This document shows positions 63,862 to 64,000 of a stretch of 64,000 nucleotides of DNA, piece after piece. Every line of letters begins with the position of its first letter. Within the stretch, counting starts at the first letter, position 1. The position numbers were made by a program, and so were the translations under genes. The notes below the pieces were generated by a model, which ran no database searches, was not told the origin of the DNA, and saw only the letters and a program-made list of their open reading frames with translations. Origin of the DNA: an uncultured Treponema sp. (GTDB taxonomy: Bacteria; Spirochaetota; Spirochaetia; Treponematales; Treponemataceae); NCBI GenBank assembly GCA_900317625.1, contig ONHK01000004.1:1-64000 (forward strand). Direction: 5' to 3'.

Positions 63862-64000
63862 TATTTTCTCTCCAATGCTGAAGCTAGTTTTTTGAAATCA
63901 ACTTCCATTGGAACTTTGATTCCCGCTTCCTCGAATCTCTGAAAAATTTCAATAGCGTAGTCAATTGCTTCTATTGAATTCCTGTTTGTGTAAGTTTTTA
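63861..64000 (-). CDS. C-terminal part of a gene running off the right edge
   Basis: The final ~45 residues of a minus-strand protein, with segments IEAIDYAIEIFQRFEEAG and IKVPMEVDFKKLASALERK before TAA. Helical; family not identifiable from this fragment. The stop overlaps the start of the antiporter gene. Confidence 0.7.
   Translation of the reverse strand, partial: KTYTNRNSIEAIDYAIEIFQRFEEAGIKVPMEVDFKKLASALERK

Overview
The window looks like chromosomal DNA of a fermentative, host- or gut-associated spirochaete, most probably a Treponema. The evidence is a low GC content, a pyruvate formate-lyase system, desulfoferrodoxin, many exported and outer-membrane proteins without wider recognisable homology, and a fused phosphonate cytidylyltransferase/transaminase of the type described from Treponema denticola. 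No rRNA, tRNA, phage, insertion sequence or CRISPR array was seen. All gene calls come from reading translations and motifs; no database search was run.

Layout. 1-4.9 kb: a STAS protein, a DUF2975/XRE regulator pair, leuS and an exported TPR-like protein. 5-15.3 kb: kdgK-eda (tail of the Entner-Doudoroff route), pncB, a short-chain dehydrogenase, a flavin reductase-like protein, a cytoplasmic leucine-rich-repeat protein, a TrmB-type regulator, a short type IIA topoisomerase A subunit and a YigZ/IMPACT protein. 15.3-21.5 kb: a minus-strand cell-envelope operon (RNase HI, two lipoproteins, a beta-barrel, an unknown 472-aa protein, an oligopeptide-binding-like protein). 21.6-29.7 kb: desulfoferrodoxin, a RelA/SpoT-domain protein, rsgA, mutS2 and ilvD, separated by long intergenic regions filled with structured repeats. 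47-64 kb: an unknown gene with a PTS IIA protein, transketolase, a His-rich COG0523 GTPase, a MATE pump, pflB and pflA with two envelope genes between them, an amidohydrolase, cimA, leuB and an NhaC-type antiporter.

The most interesting part is 29.9-47 kb, which reads as a cell-surface phosphonate/phosphodiester region. A minus-strand operon encodes the complete route from PEP to activated 2-aminoethylphosphonate: PEP mutase with a fused cytidylyltransferase, phosphonopyruvate decarboxylase, and a PntC-AepT fusion. It is divergent from a winged-helix/LicC-like nucleotidyltransferase and an ABC transporter of the kind annotated as AEP uptake. The two transcription units share a compact divergent promoter with a perfect palindrome over both -35 boxes. 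Next to this lie a PLP-type kinase and then a three-gene unit in which two 902-aa proteins, each fusing a YidC/Oxa1 insertase domain to a phosphoglycerol-transferase/sulfatase domain, flank a CDP-glycerol glycerophosphotransferase. One of the two fusions carries an in-frame tract of ten C residues, a classic phase-variation signal.

A second layer is a set of intergenic repeat families whose arms differ between copies but stay complementary. The clearest has four copies of 170-260 bp forming one long branched hairpin. In front of desulfoferrodoxin, and less firmly in front of the flavin reductase gene, the hairpin begins at the predicted transcription start. Several genes also have a -10 hexamer 6-7 nt before the start codon and no Shine-Dalgarno, suggesting leaderless mRNAs.
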